64,000 bases of DNA from Membranipora membranacea (taxonomy: Eukaryota > Bryozoa > Gymnolaemata > Cheilostomatida > Membraniporidae), in assembly GCA_914767715.1 (NCBI GenBank), contig OU612072.1:434001-498000 (forward strand). The letters are read 5' to 3'. The position numbers and the translations under genes are program-made. How positions within the stretch are numbered: the first letter of the stretch is position 1; each line of letters starts with the position of its first letter. Under the pieces are notes generated by a model. The model saw nothing but the letters and a program-made list of their open reading frames with translations. It searched no databases and was not told the DNA's origin. Positions 23,701 through 30,547 of this stretch are shown here, piece after piece.

Positions 23701-24254
23701 TGTGAACTCGTTGCTGTGAGTGAGTAATCAGTACAACCATGTCAACTGGCTAAAACATCATGAGATGGTTTTACCAACCGCCACGATTCAAAAGATGGAA
23801 AGGAGAATATTTATTTCGAAGCTTTCATTACTCCCTCTCCGTGACCTGGCGAGGAGACTATCAGCCTCCCTTCAGCACGAGGGACTGATACGCAAAGTTG
23901 TGGTAATTAAAATACAAGCTACAGCATAAATAATTATATTCAACAGAATTAGCCTCATGTCAGTGGTGTGCCTTAGAGGTCCTGATACTAATAGTACGCT
24001 TTGAGTGTTCCATCAGTCTCCAGGAAGAGATTATAAGTATGATACAATTCTTTTTCCGCTACAGCTCCACTAATGATTGTTATGTCTGTAGGATCTTCTG
24101 TATTTGTATTCAGTAATTGACTCTTTTCATATCCCAGAATATTCTGTATGTGTTTACCTCGTAATCCTGATAACTGCTCATGCAGGTCAGTGAGCTGCTT
24201 CTCATCATCTAATTGTTTATCTAGAGCTTCTTCTCTCAGACTATCTAACTCTTC
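5757..24254 (-). CDS. GOLGA1: Golgin with C-terminal GRIP domain (golgin-97 type), 5' end not found
   Basis: This is a trans-Golgi tether; GRIP domains bind the small GTPase Arl1 to hold coiled-coil golgins on the membrane. Exons in transcript order: 24254-24158, 23628-23495, 16305-16203, 10582-10478, 10313-10235, 9300-9177 and 5987-5757. The first five join in perfect phase (1, 0, 1, 1). At least one exon is missing on each side of 9300-9177, since phases disagree there. The upstream exons are heptad-rich, with runs such as EELDSLREEALDKQL and KFEALEEKLSLLEEQ. The last exon has INFEYLKNVVFSFL and LLKETLQWKMSWW, which match the golgin-97 GRIP domain better than the GCC or golgin-245 forms. 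Its introns hold a LINE, a compound Mutator-like element and a MITE. The N-terminal exons should lie above 24254; I did not find them. Confidence 0.85.
5988..9176 (-). other. Golgin intron region; at least one exon probably unrecognised
   Basis: About 3.2 kb lies between the GRIP exon and the coiled-coil exon at 9177-9300. Their phases do not match, so an exon should lie here. A short stretch at about 7893-7950 on the - strand (acceptor GTGACAG, then HEDMTKLKETL and a stop) looks coiled-coil-like but its phase does not fit; it could be an alternative terminal exon. Open frames at 7150-7756 (+) show no known domain. G and C homopolymers lie at about 6843-6858 and 8046-8059. Confidence 0.4.
5996..6093. 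repeat. Tandem repeat, ~23 bp unit, about four copies
   Basis: The unit reads ATGTTAGAATATAAGAGCTA plus GTA and is repeated with almost no change just upstream (on the golgin strand) of the GRIP exon acceptor. It overlaps the intron's 3' end, where a branch point would be expected. Confidence 0.9.
9951..10039. repeat. Two-copy ~43 bp tandem duplication
   Basis: The motif CAGACTGGTGAGGGGAGGGA and the following GTCAGGGACACCCCCCACCC occur twice in direct succession inside a golgin intron. The few differences (for example GAGGGG against GAGCGG) indicate a fairly recent duplication. Confidence 0.9.
10599..10747. repeat. CTCATCTCTCTC minisatellite next to the compound transposon
   Basis: Repeats of roughly 28-32 bases read ACTCATCTCTCTC followed by TAAAATAGGAGA or TTAATAGGGGACAATA. 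The same minisatellite resumes at 15533-15601, on the far side of the compound element. That suggests the element was inserted into, or recombined within, this array. Confidence 0.85.
10748..11711. repeat. Left copy of ~0.47 kb terminal repeat, split by a LINE
   Basis: Bases 10748-10935 and 11419-11711 match 15057-15533 closely. The matching run begins CTAACACCTCTATTTATTTC and ends CAGGTGTATTACC. It carries a 5'-truncated LINE insertion in the middle. The short inverted termini make it look like a MITE as well as a long direct repeat. Confidence 0.9.
10936..11418 (+). mobile_element. 5'-truncated CR1/L2-like LINE insertion (reverse transcriptase C-terminus)
   Basis: The inserted segment encodes the extreme C-terminal region of a LINE reverse transcriptase (SRISYCLPIIFKNLYAAD, then CPSGRYRTVKHRSSLGRD). 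This is related to the fragment at 48609-49241, which ends QLPSGRYQSVKFRVQIR. The reading frame stops at 11277, and the 3' end is a short ATCC tandem tail, typical of CR1/L2 elements rather than a poly(A). The uninterrupted site is visible at 15240-15250 (GCGCTCAATCAAACGG), so the insertion edges can be placed to within two or three bases. Confidence 0.85.
11712..12166. other. 5' flank of the Mutator-like transposase
   Basis: This 455-base stretch lies between the left terminal repeat and the putative transposase ATG. It may hold the transposase promoter or an inner terminal repeat. I see no TATA box I would trust and no coding exon. Confidence 0.5.
12167..14304 (+). pseudogene. Mutator-like transposase with one intron, broken by frameshift and stop
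   Basis: This is a DNA transposase of the Mutator-like transposase domain family common in cnidarians and sponges. Exon 1 is 12167-12324 (ATG in ATCATGCCACG) and exon 2 starts at 12479 after GTTTGCAG; the phase across the intron agrees. Exon 2 has the conserved AISVDSRYNSSRFGNRKKMG block, with a likely first catalytic Asp. After a one-base frameshift near 13240-13255 comes TVTSDNDGQGAKPYQ, with the likely second acidic site. A TAG at 14068-14070 then interrupts a frame that stays open, basic and coding-like to a TGA at 14302. It is therefore probably inactive unless the lesions are assembly errors. It lies inside the compound element beside the endonuclease gene. Confidence 0.75.
14305..14628. 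other. Spacer between transposase and endonuclease genes
   Basis: This 3' spacer lies where the two inner genes of the compound element converge. It includes a G-tract at about 14568-14580 and short repeats of ATACAATAC type. No further coding sequence was recognised. Confidence 0.5.
14629..15021 (-). CDS. I-PpoI-like His-Me finger homing endonuclease
   Basis: This small zinc-bound DNA endonuclease (130 residues from the Met at 15021; the frame runs back to 15069 without another ATG) belongs to the His-Me finger / I-PpoI group. The core reads SHLCHNKLC, then HHLSLESNWVN, then RRRC and CSGHAAGYPNC. With I-PpoI numbering the spacing places the general-base His98, zinc ligands C100, C105 and H110, metal-binding Asn119, and C125 and H134 of the second zinc site at the expected positions. 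A GCLVWTGG...GYG strand lies upstream, as in family members. No stop or frameshift is visible. It sits antisense and downstream of the broken Mutator-like transposase, ending close to the right terminal repeat. The target and any homing or transposition role are unknown. Confidence 0.82.
   Translation of the reverse strand: MNEKQNKQISSWPPYALWHSKLMARVQASASGGCLVWTGGTSSRGYGMMRVEWSDGESRVLGVHRVRMMCSLSTTQLPVGYEASHLCHNKLCLSVHHLSLESNWVNMQRRRCFHDSQCSGHAAGYPNCLI
15057..15533. repeat. Right copy of ~0.47 kb terminal repeat (intact)
   Basis: This uninterrupted copy of the repeat at 10748-11711 begins TTAGGTCCAACACCT and ends GGTGTATTACCTAA; these ends are imperfect inverted repeats of each other (12 of 15 positions). 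It shows the empty site for the LINE in the left copy. The minisatellite resumes immediately after it. Confidence 0.9.
15534..16202. other. Minisatellite remnant and golgin intron
   Basis: Bases 15534-15601 continue the CTCATCTCTCTC minisatellite seen at 10599-10747. The rest is golgin intron with no recognised feature. A short open frame at 15837-16079 (-) has a hydrophobic stretch but no splice context or known domain. Confidence 0.55.
16432..16835 (-). pseudogene. LINE reverse transcriptase C-terminal part
   Basis: The frame reads NPIFTQQKRALRIVTNVQHI, then an aromatic, Asn-rich region ending in FKKRLMQHFFSLLA. This is the usual CR1/L2 tail after the reverse transcriptase, including the KRALRI motif. 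It follows on in protein register from the frame at 16986-17390 once the interrupting segment is set aside. Confidence 0.75.
16836..17020 (-). other. Exon-like island interrupting the LINE
   Basis: This non-LINE segment contains an 82-base stretch (16985-16904) with acceptor CCATCTAG, donor ATAG/GTGAGT and one open frame (SADRLLTLTLDSQREISSS). Its phase does not fit the golgin chain: exons 23495-23628 and 16203-16305 join perfectly without it. So it is either an alternative exon, a piece of another gene carried in, or a chance pairing of splice signals. Confidence 0.3.
16986..18532 (-). pseudogene. LINE reverse transcriptase domain
   Basis: In order, 18532-18326 gives the pre-RT region (WIDDEVRDHMRLRDQY, ending SLWNALNIRN). 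Then 18280-17531 has the fingers and palm, with KSTGPDQISVRMLNKTF, WKIARVTPIVKSGS, NYKPISVLPVLSKIFE and IDFCKAFDCVDH. A frameshift at about 17560 breaks the GVPQGS motif. The next frame, after VPQGSILTP, has SYAYADDTVF with the catalytic aspartates, and continues to the thumb. The active-site motifs are intact but the frame is broken in at least two places. Confidence 0.85.
18650..19468 (-). pseudogene. LINE APE-type endonuclease domain
   Basis: The endonuclease that nicks target DNA shows the family motifs in order: HLNIRGL, CLSES, FVYRPPSA, LGEFNVDLS, IIDHIYTN and YSLSDHFLI. The GDFN motif normally holds a catalytic Asp; here it reads GEFN, an unusual change that may cut activity. The frame ends at a stop at 18650, and a gap of about 120 bases separates it from the reverse transcriptase frame, so the ORF2 is broken. 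Confidence 0.85.
19401..20940 (-). pseudogene. LINE ORF1: coiled coil and RRM-like RNA-binding protein
   Basis: The main frame is 20815-19724 (363 codons). It is Ser/Pro/Thr-rich at first, has a coiled coil (QSRIQELEEVVNNQTKIIQQ), then a basic Ser/His-rich segment. A frameshift near 19750 leads into 19778-19401, with NCAMMYNVPK and KVKFASQTDMKHAI, which look like RRM RNP strands. ORF1 proteins of this type coat the LINE RNA. A second frame from 20940 (MAHYEKLMSKM) may be the true N-terminus, joined by another frameshift. Confidence 0.75.
20945..22720. other. Golgin intron with unassigned open frame and G-tract
   Basis: A run of about 18 G lies at 20967-20984. The strongest open frame is on the - strand: 22058-21714, with an acidic serine cluster (SDSTSSSSEP). 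It appears to continue in another frame at 21745-21557 through VDKSGACISVS, a lysine run and YTIKFFNTTSTILVNG. The last phrase resembles a strand-rich motif seen in transposon-associated proteins of invertebrates, but I cannot name the family. The T/A homopolymer at 21657-21678 could itself cause a false frameshift. Confidence 0.35.
22721..23367. mobile_element. 647 bp MITE with 25 bp terminal inverted repeats
   Basis: The left end TACCGTAAGGTCGCGTATTG (then TAGCC) and the right end, reverse-complemented, TACCGTAAGGTCGCGTATTG (then TAACC) match at 24 of 25 positions. No protein is encoded. TA at both outer ends suggests a TA target. The element lies in a golgin intron, and the high identity of its ends suggests fairly recent activity driven by another copy's transposase. 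Confidence 0.85.
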
Positions 24255-24547
24255 CTGTGATCACAAACAGTCATCATGTATGCAAGAAAACAAATATACG
24301 GTTATACATGTATATAAATATAAATGTATACAGACATACAAGTCTGTATAAAACAAACTATAGTAGCTTGAGCAGCAGATTTAAGATTTATTCTAGACAC
24401 AAATGCCGAGTAACTGGTAATCAAAGTGAATGAAGATTAATGTATAGATCAAGTGTTAAATAATATAATGCAATCCTACAAAAAAAGGTGATATTATAAG
24501 CAACAGGGACTGGTAATAGAGGGTAAATATTGTGACAGGATAATGCA
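24255..24547. other. Region upstream of the first recognised golgin exon
   Basis: This is the intron upstream, in transcript order, of exon 24158-24254. It is AT-rich with TATA/ATAC runs. The next golgin exon should end in phase 0; I could not find it here or further right. Confidence 0.4.
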
Positions 24548-25923
24548 CTGCGTTTCATACCCAAAAATTGTCTGACAATTCTTTACAATTCTAGAATTGT
24601 CAGAAACTGACCTATATATCATCACCAAACCAGCAACCATTATTGTGTAACTAACCCTGCCTGCTAAATAAATTACTTTCATTATTGCTATTGTATAGTC
24701 ATAGTATAAGCCTTTACAGTTCTAGTCAATATCATACAATTGGATTGACATTGTATTTAATGAGTTTGTATTTAGATGACCAGGCAAGATATGCTGTAAT
24801 GAATAGATATTGCTGCACAAGGTAGCATAAAAATCTATATTGCGGGAGGCCCAGGTTCAAATCCCCGCCGGGGCAAATCTTTTCCTTTCGTTTCATCATG
24901 ATAGAAAATGAAAGCATTCCATTCGCATTGTGGCTCACAATTTTTGTAAGCACAGAAAACTCTTAGTAATGAGTATGATGACCCGACACAGAACTTATGT
25001 TCAACTCTTCTTTGTTGTACCATACCCTACGTTATATTTTGTACAATCTGTTAATATTGGCAGCAACTGCATAAATAGAATACATCAGCTAAACTTTGCT
25101 ACTAATATAAATGTACAACATCGCTCCCAAGATGAGCGAGGAACTACTTTGTATCAACTGTCCTACATGCCTAAGTGGAGAGAAGTGATATGTGAATGAG
25201 GCCATATTATCCACAGAACCACTGTCTACTGAAAACATGCTGACTGATGCTAAAAAACTCAAACTTGGTGTCACAGCAAGTAGTATGAGTACTGATTATT
25301 GGCATAGTCTAAACTACGCTCCTTGTGATACTTGAGAGTGAATGGCTTTCAGCTATTTCTATTTTTTGGCCAAAGATGCTCTGAGCATGGAGTTAGCTCT
25401 GAATGTTATGGTATGTGGGCTGAGGGAGGCAAAGGTAAATCAACTATCGTAAGCCTGGTATATATTCATTACCTGTCTACAAAGGAGCTCTTGATGTTAT
25501 ACTATATCATTCCCAGCCATCTCAGTTATATGGTGTACAGGAAGCAATTTTGGCACATTTCTTTCTCACTCTTGGATGGTGGTTCCCTAGTAGGTGTTGG
25601 CACTAGTACAGATAGTATTAAAATGTGAGACTAGTGGCAACACCATTTAAAGTAATAAATTTTAATATGTCAGCTTGAGTGCCACAAGCAGGGAGGTTAG
25701 CCAATAACAGGCATAATTACATAATTACCTTCATATCTTTGTTGTCAAAATTTTTAATTGTACAATTAAGTATTATTAACAATGTTTGTTAATCCTTCAT
25801 ACACATTCCATTGTACTTGTAACAAGTCATCATGACACACTTGTGGAATCAGAGAGACAGGAGTCATTTTAAGCTGACCTGACTTCCTGTCTTTTGCTGC
25901 TGATAATGAATGCGATGAGTTTT
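24548..25923 (+). mobile_element. Dispersed repeat, copy A (~1.4 kb)
   Basis: It is the reverse complement of 50308-51380 over about 1.1 kb. Copy A has about 295 extra bases (roughly 25190-25485). One end is a strong palindrome (TTGTCTGACAATTC around CTAGAATTGTCAG). Inside, at 24836-24876, is a tRNA-like stretch with a box-B-type motif GGTTCAAATCC. There are no clear terminal inverted repeats or target duplications, so the class is uncertain; a tRNA-containing non-autonomous element fits best. Open frames are short and unassigned. Confidence 0.8.
24836..24876 (+). other. tRNA-like box B segment inside dispersed repeat A
   Basis: The sequence GAGGCCCAGGTTCAAATCCC followed by CGCCGGGGCA resembles the T arm and 3' acceptor of a tRNA. 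The same segment is conserved in copy B (- strand, about 51085-51130). No convincing A box or full cloverleaf is present, so this is not called a tRNA gene. It could act as an internal Pol III promoter element, as in SINEs. Confidence 0.4.
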
Positions 25924-27232
25924 GAATTTCGCGAATATTCAATTTTATAATGATGATTGTTTGGGTGTAATTGCAATCAAGAGCATTCTTTGTCAGAAGA
26001 GTGAGGGGCGGGAAGTTTTAACATTTTATGCAAAGAGCTAGATAATTGTCCAAATTACATTTGTATATTTTTATCAAATTATTTCACTAAACTCTGCTTT
26101 AAAGCTCATCATTGTACGGAGTTATTATGTCAAGAATGAGATTGCCTCGCAAAAATAACCTTAAATTCTCCAGTATTTGAAAAAAGGCTTCATTGATTTT
26201 CCGCGCTTCTTGGTCAACTTCAAGAGTTGAGCCAGCATTATATCATAGTCTGTGTCTTTACCCACAGGGTTGTCCATTTGTAAATTTACTGGTACCAGTC
26301 CTTATATGTTCTGTGAAGGTTGCCTATGAATGATAGTGTTAACAAAATGAACATTCTGACTGGCTTATCATGATTATGACTTCATGGGTAAATAACTTGG
26401 ATACCAACAATACATCCAATTATGCTTGGCTAAGATGTTGATGTCAATTGAAAGGTAAACAATTGGCAGATGACACTGTGAGAATCTTGTTCAAATTCAA
26501 TAAGCTAATCTCATTGAAAATGATCAGGCAGATTAAACTGTACATTGCAGCCATTAATCTGGAAGTTACATCGTAAACAGTCATTATCTATCACATACAA
26601 ATTTAGAGGAGTTATCTTTCTGGATATTGGTATGGATATGGGAGAGGGTGGGGGCATGGCTGCATAGTGGTTGCTAGCTGGGAATTTTTAGACTTGGTTT
26701 CTAAATATTTGTAATGCCTGCCGCCGCCCAGACTGCTAAAATAAGAAGTCTGGACTCGAGTATCACATTCAGCAACCATTGTCTGTGTGATCTCTGACAT
26801 ATTATATATCATATCATACACTCAATTAAAATTAAACTAGCTTTTAAAACAGATATTTGACCTATCAACAATAAAAGATCACCTCACCTGTCACATTTTA
26901 AATTTTTTTAATTCTCTAAACATTAGACAGTTGAGTATTTTTAGTAGCCTTATAACAAAGTCAGCAAGCAGTTATCTGAGTATTATTACAGTGCTTCACC
27001 TAGATGACCCCCTCCCCTCTACTGACACTTGATCATGTGCTTGACCTGTAACCTTTACTTGGTACTGACAGTACACCAGGTGGTATTTATATCAGCCTAA
27101 CTACTATGTGATTCTCTGACAGACCTGATAGAGATCAGTCTATCTATCTATGTACCTGAGTATAGTACCTGATAGAGATCTATCTATCTATGATGGTACC
27201 AGAGACTTATATCTATAATAAGATAAGTCTGC
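25924..27232. other. Stretch without recognised gene
   Basis: This is AT-rich sequence with short direct repeats at about 27116-27195 (CCTGATAGAGATC with CTATCTATCTATG, repeated about 60 bases apart). No exon or transposon domain was recognised. Confidence 0.5.
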
Positions 27233-27373
27233 AGTACTCCCAGTGTACTCCCAATGTACTCCCAGTGTACTCCCAGTGTACTCCCAGTGTACTCCCAGTG
27301 TACTCCCAGTGTACTCCCAGTGTACTCCCAGTGTACTCCCAGTGTACTCCCAGTGTACTCCCAGTGTACTCCC
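27233..27373. repeat. 11 bp minisatellite GTACTCCCAGT, about 12-13 units
   Basis: Nearly perfect 11-base units run without a break; the second unit has one change (CCCAAT). Because 11 is not a multiple of three, the array is open in several frames on both strands and produces spurious repetitive peptides. Confidence 0.95.
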
Positions 27374-29122
27374 ATTTCGGTGCCAAACAATTTAATACAT
27401 TGCGTCACCACATTAAACTATGCTCAACATCTTATTCTGTCCTTTCAATAGGAAAAGAAAAACAAATATGGTAATCCACGCGTCACGTTTTGTTGATGGA
27501 AGCACTGATCTGGAAATTTGGCGCTATCAAGATTCATCACCCTACTCCGATATGCATGGGACAGATAAAACAATGTAAGTGCATAATCTGCTATTTATTG
27601 TAGTGAAATTTCAGAAGATGCTTGTTCACCTAAAAAAGGATTTTATTTTATTGGGTATGATGCTCATTATTTTTTAACTTTAAAGTGTTTGTAAAGGAAC
27701 AGGGTTCTTGGTATCATTTTTGAGCTTGAAATGAGATTAAGACAGCTATCACACATGCATTTGCATGAAAAATAAGTCTTCAGGGTTACTTGGTCTGGTA
27801 GGTTTGGGGGTTATAAGTTAACACTATTGAGTTGCCTACTCATGCACAGCCCAACTTGTCCAGGCGATTTGCAACGAGCCTATTATGGGGGAAATACAGT
27901 AATATTAGTGACTATTGTGGTTAGATAACAAATTTTGCAAATACATGACAAAGTCACTCACAAGTCTGTCGATGACATAAAAGTTCAAATTTAATGAGTT
28001 AAGACCGCTAATCAAAACAACCTTCATTTCTGTTATGAGCCCATGTTGAAGAATAGATTAGAAGAACCACAGTACCAAAGATTATAAATACTGACTGTAC
28101 ATTACAATCAATGACTATGACCCATTCCCTGTCCACAGCTTTTCAAGCGAGTGATTTTCATTTAATACCGCCGCTTGTTTGCTCTGTAAAATAAGATTAC
28201 ACTGGAGCAATGGATTCTTCCTGCTGACAAAGACTTGCTTATTTCAGATTTACCTAAAAGTGGTCCATACAATGCTTTATGGTTAGTACCAAATCTTGCG
28301 ATAATATCCAACACTATCCCCCCAAATAAGATCCATACTGATGAAATAACTCAAAAACTCGACAAATTAATTTCCTATGTGACTGATGTGTGCTTTTACA
28401 AGGTTCTCATATGGCCTGCTGCACTCAGTCAGTAATATTGATAGTCCATGTTTAGATGTGCTGAGTATCTGTGATGAACAGATGGACAAGATCTGATGTA
28501 AAATAATATAGAAAGTTTCTCAAGGTATTCCACTGCTTACACGATTATCAATACTCCTCTCTTTAGGAGGCAGTCACACTCATTTACATTTTTCATCACC
28601 GTGAAGTCCGAAATAACTAGATGACAATTTCATTTACTTCAATTTACTTTGTGACTTGTAAATTCCAGTTTTTGATGTAAACAACAAAGTTTACACGAGA
28701 AAATCTTGTGAGTCCAAACATCAGAATATTTGCAAAAATTGTTGTAAAGATACTCAAAACTTCAAATCACTCAGTATTAATCATCGCATGCTTTGGATTT
28801 TAACATCATCCTAATGCCTGAAATGTCGAGATTTAAAAACAAATTATTTTAGATTTTTGTGCAAATTAGAAAAACATCCAGTCTACATGTGTAAATTTTG
28901 TATCTTCCATTGAAATTCTATTGAAAGCCACTAATCATAAAGCATAACGGCTGAAGACAGAGTTTGATTGGAATGTCATATCTTAGTATATTATAATCTG
29001 CAATACAATCCATGTAGCCACAATCTCATTTATTCATCAAAAAATATAAACAAAACCTTGAAATACTTTAGCGATGTATTGATCTGCCTTTATATTGCCA
29101 ATTTCTATCTCGAGCAGTAACC

Positions 29123-29281
29123 ATGGTTAACAGAAAATGTAGTATCTGTCAAAGCACTGTGGGTTATTTCAAGTGGCCGAAATCATACAGATTTAAACAT
29201 GAGTGGTGTGACTACCTCAGGGACATTTTCCCTATGATAATCACATGGACTCGACGTCGATTTGCTACAATTGCCTCCTGA
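29123..29281 (+). CDS. Possible THAP-like zinc finger start (52 codons)
   Basis: The ATG-initiated frame begins MVNRKCSIC and continues YFKWPKS...KHEWCDYL. This recalls the first half of a THAP domain (C-x2-C, then an F-x-x-P-K segment and a Trp). The second half (Cys and His ligands) is absent before the TGA, so it would need a following exon. It could be the first exon of a P-element-like or MULE-associated protein, or chance. Confidence 0.22.
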   Translation: MVNRKCSICQSTVGYFKWPKSYRFKHEWCDYLRDIFPMIITWTRRRFATIAS

Positions 29282-30003
29282 ATGATATTCAATCTCGCTC
29301 TCACTGGATCTGTTAATCTCCCTATAATTTTCACTCTTGCTGTTGGATGAGCTAGAGTTGTAATCTTTGCCGTGCTTGATTTCGATCGTTTGCTTTGTGA
29401 TTCAATTATGAAATTTTATACACTATCCCATTTTACCAGCTAAGCCACATAACATGGGACAGATTAACTTTGCATTGTATTCACTCATTCATTCAATAGA
29501 TAAATTCTGCGTGGTTTAAAATTGTATGCAGGGAATATCAAAACCACTGTGTCATAACACAAAGTCTTATTTACGAGATACTGTATATTCCCATTATAAT
29601 CTAAGGTACTAAAAAGGAACTGTTTTCTACAAGCGATCACAACTCCAAAGGAGAAAAATAGTACATTTTTAGTACCTTCTCATCCAAACTTTGAGTGAAA
29701 ATAATTCTTAACTGGGCCACAGGCTGCATTTGCACATAGCATAATGTTCTAAACTAGACTGAGAGCTCTAGAATGATATTAAAAACCTGTTCCCTTTACA
29801 AACACTTTAATACCCTGATTTTATTATTATATGGGTATACACTCACTTACATTTATACCAGAATTTGCCATCCAATTTTCATATAATATTTACCTAGATT
29901 TTGCTAGAATAGAGCTTTATTTCTCGTATGTATGACTGCTTTGCTTTTTTCTCAAACTAAATCCAATTTAAATTGAGTTCACACTGCCGCCGGGTAGCTA
30001 TTT

Positions 30004-30240
30004 TTTTTATAATATAGGCTATAAACAGAATAAGACATGAAAATCATCAGACGCACATAGTATTATATCATCTGCAGGTACAATGAATGATCTGATGCTT
30101 TTTTTTATAATATAGCTATTTTTGTATAGTTATTATGTAGTTAATTTTATGATATAGGCTACATATCAGGATTAGATAGAAATTCGTAAAGCGCAAAATA
30201 ATATTATATCGTCTGCAGTTATGATGAATGATCTGACGCT
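30004..30240. repeat. Imperfect tandem duplication of ~135 bp
   Basis: Two diverged copies share TATAATATAGGCTA, TATTATATC and TCTGCAG followed by AATGAATGATCTGA. The first copy spans about 30004-30100 and the second about 30140-30240. No coding content was recognised. Confidence 0.75.
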
Positions 30241-30397
30241 TGCCCTGGTACTCAGGAACACAGAAAGCTAGAAATAAAAACTCAGTTAACAGTAACTCCC
30301 TGTTATTCATGTCAGAAAGGTTGGAAAACTTTTTTTTTTCAATCCACCGAAGGTTTTTGGAGGAGTGCTTGAGCTGGCTAAGTTAATTAACTAGGGG

Positions 30398-30547
30398 GAT
30401 ACAACATACAGTGGCGCGCGTACCACTGCACAACACAAAGGTCTTCAGCTAGAAACCATGAGTCAAGCACTGTTTCGAGGCCTTCTCTAGTACAACCTCC
30501 TCATGGCCGGCCCCAGCAGCATGAAGCCACCCATATGTGTTGATGAG
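30398..30547 (-). mobile_element. 3' end copy of the R2-like LINE
   Basis: About 150 bases match the reverse complement of 41280-41430, and both copies stop at the same terminal motif (CTGTATGTTGTATC in element sense). It is a heavily 5'-truncated insertion that fixes the true 3' terminus of the LINE at 39728-41430. No poly(A) tail is present. Confidence 0.85.

Noticed and set aside
24836-24876. tRNA gene
   Set aside because: Only a T-arm-like box B and an acceptor-like end are visible; no A box or cloverleaf, and it is part of a dispersed repeat.
27184-27474. Repetitive peptide frames on both strands
   Set aside because: Produced by the 11-base minisatellite; no exon context.
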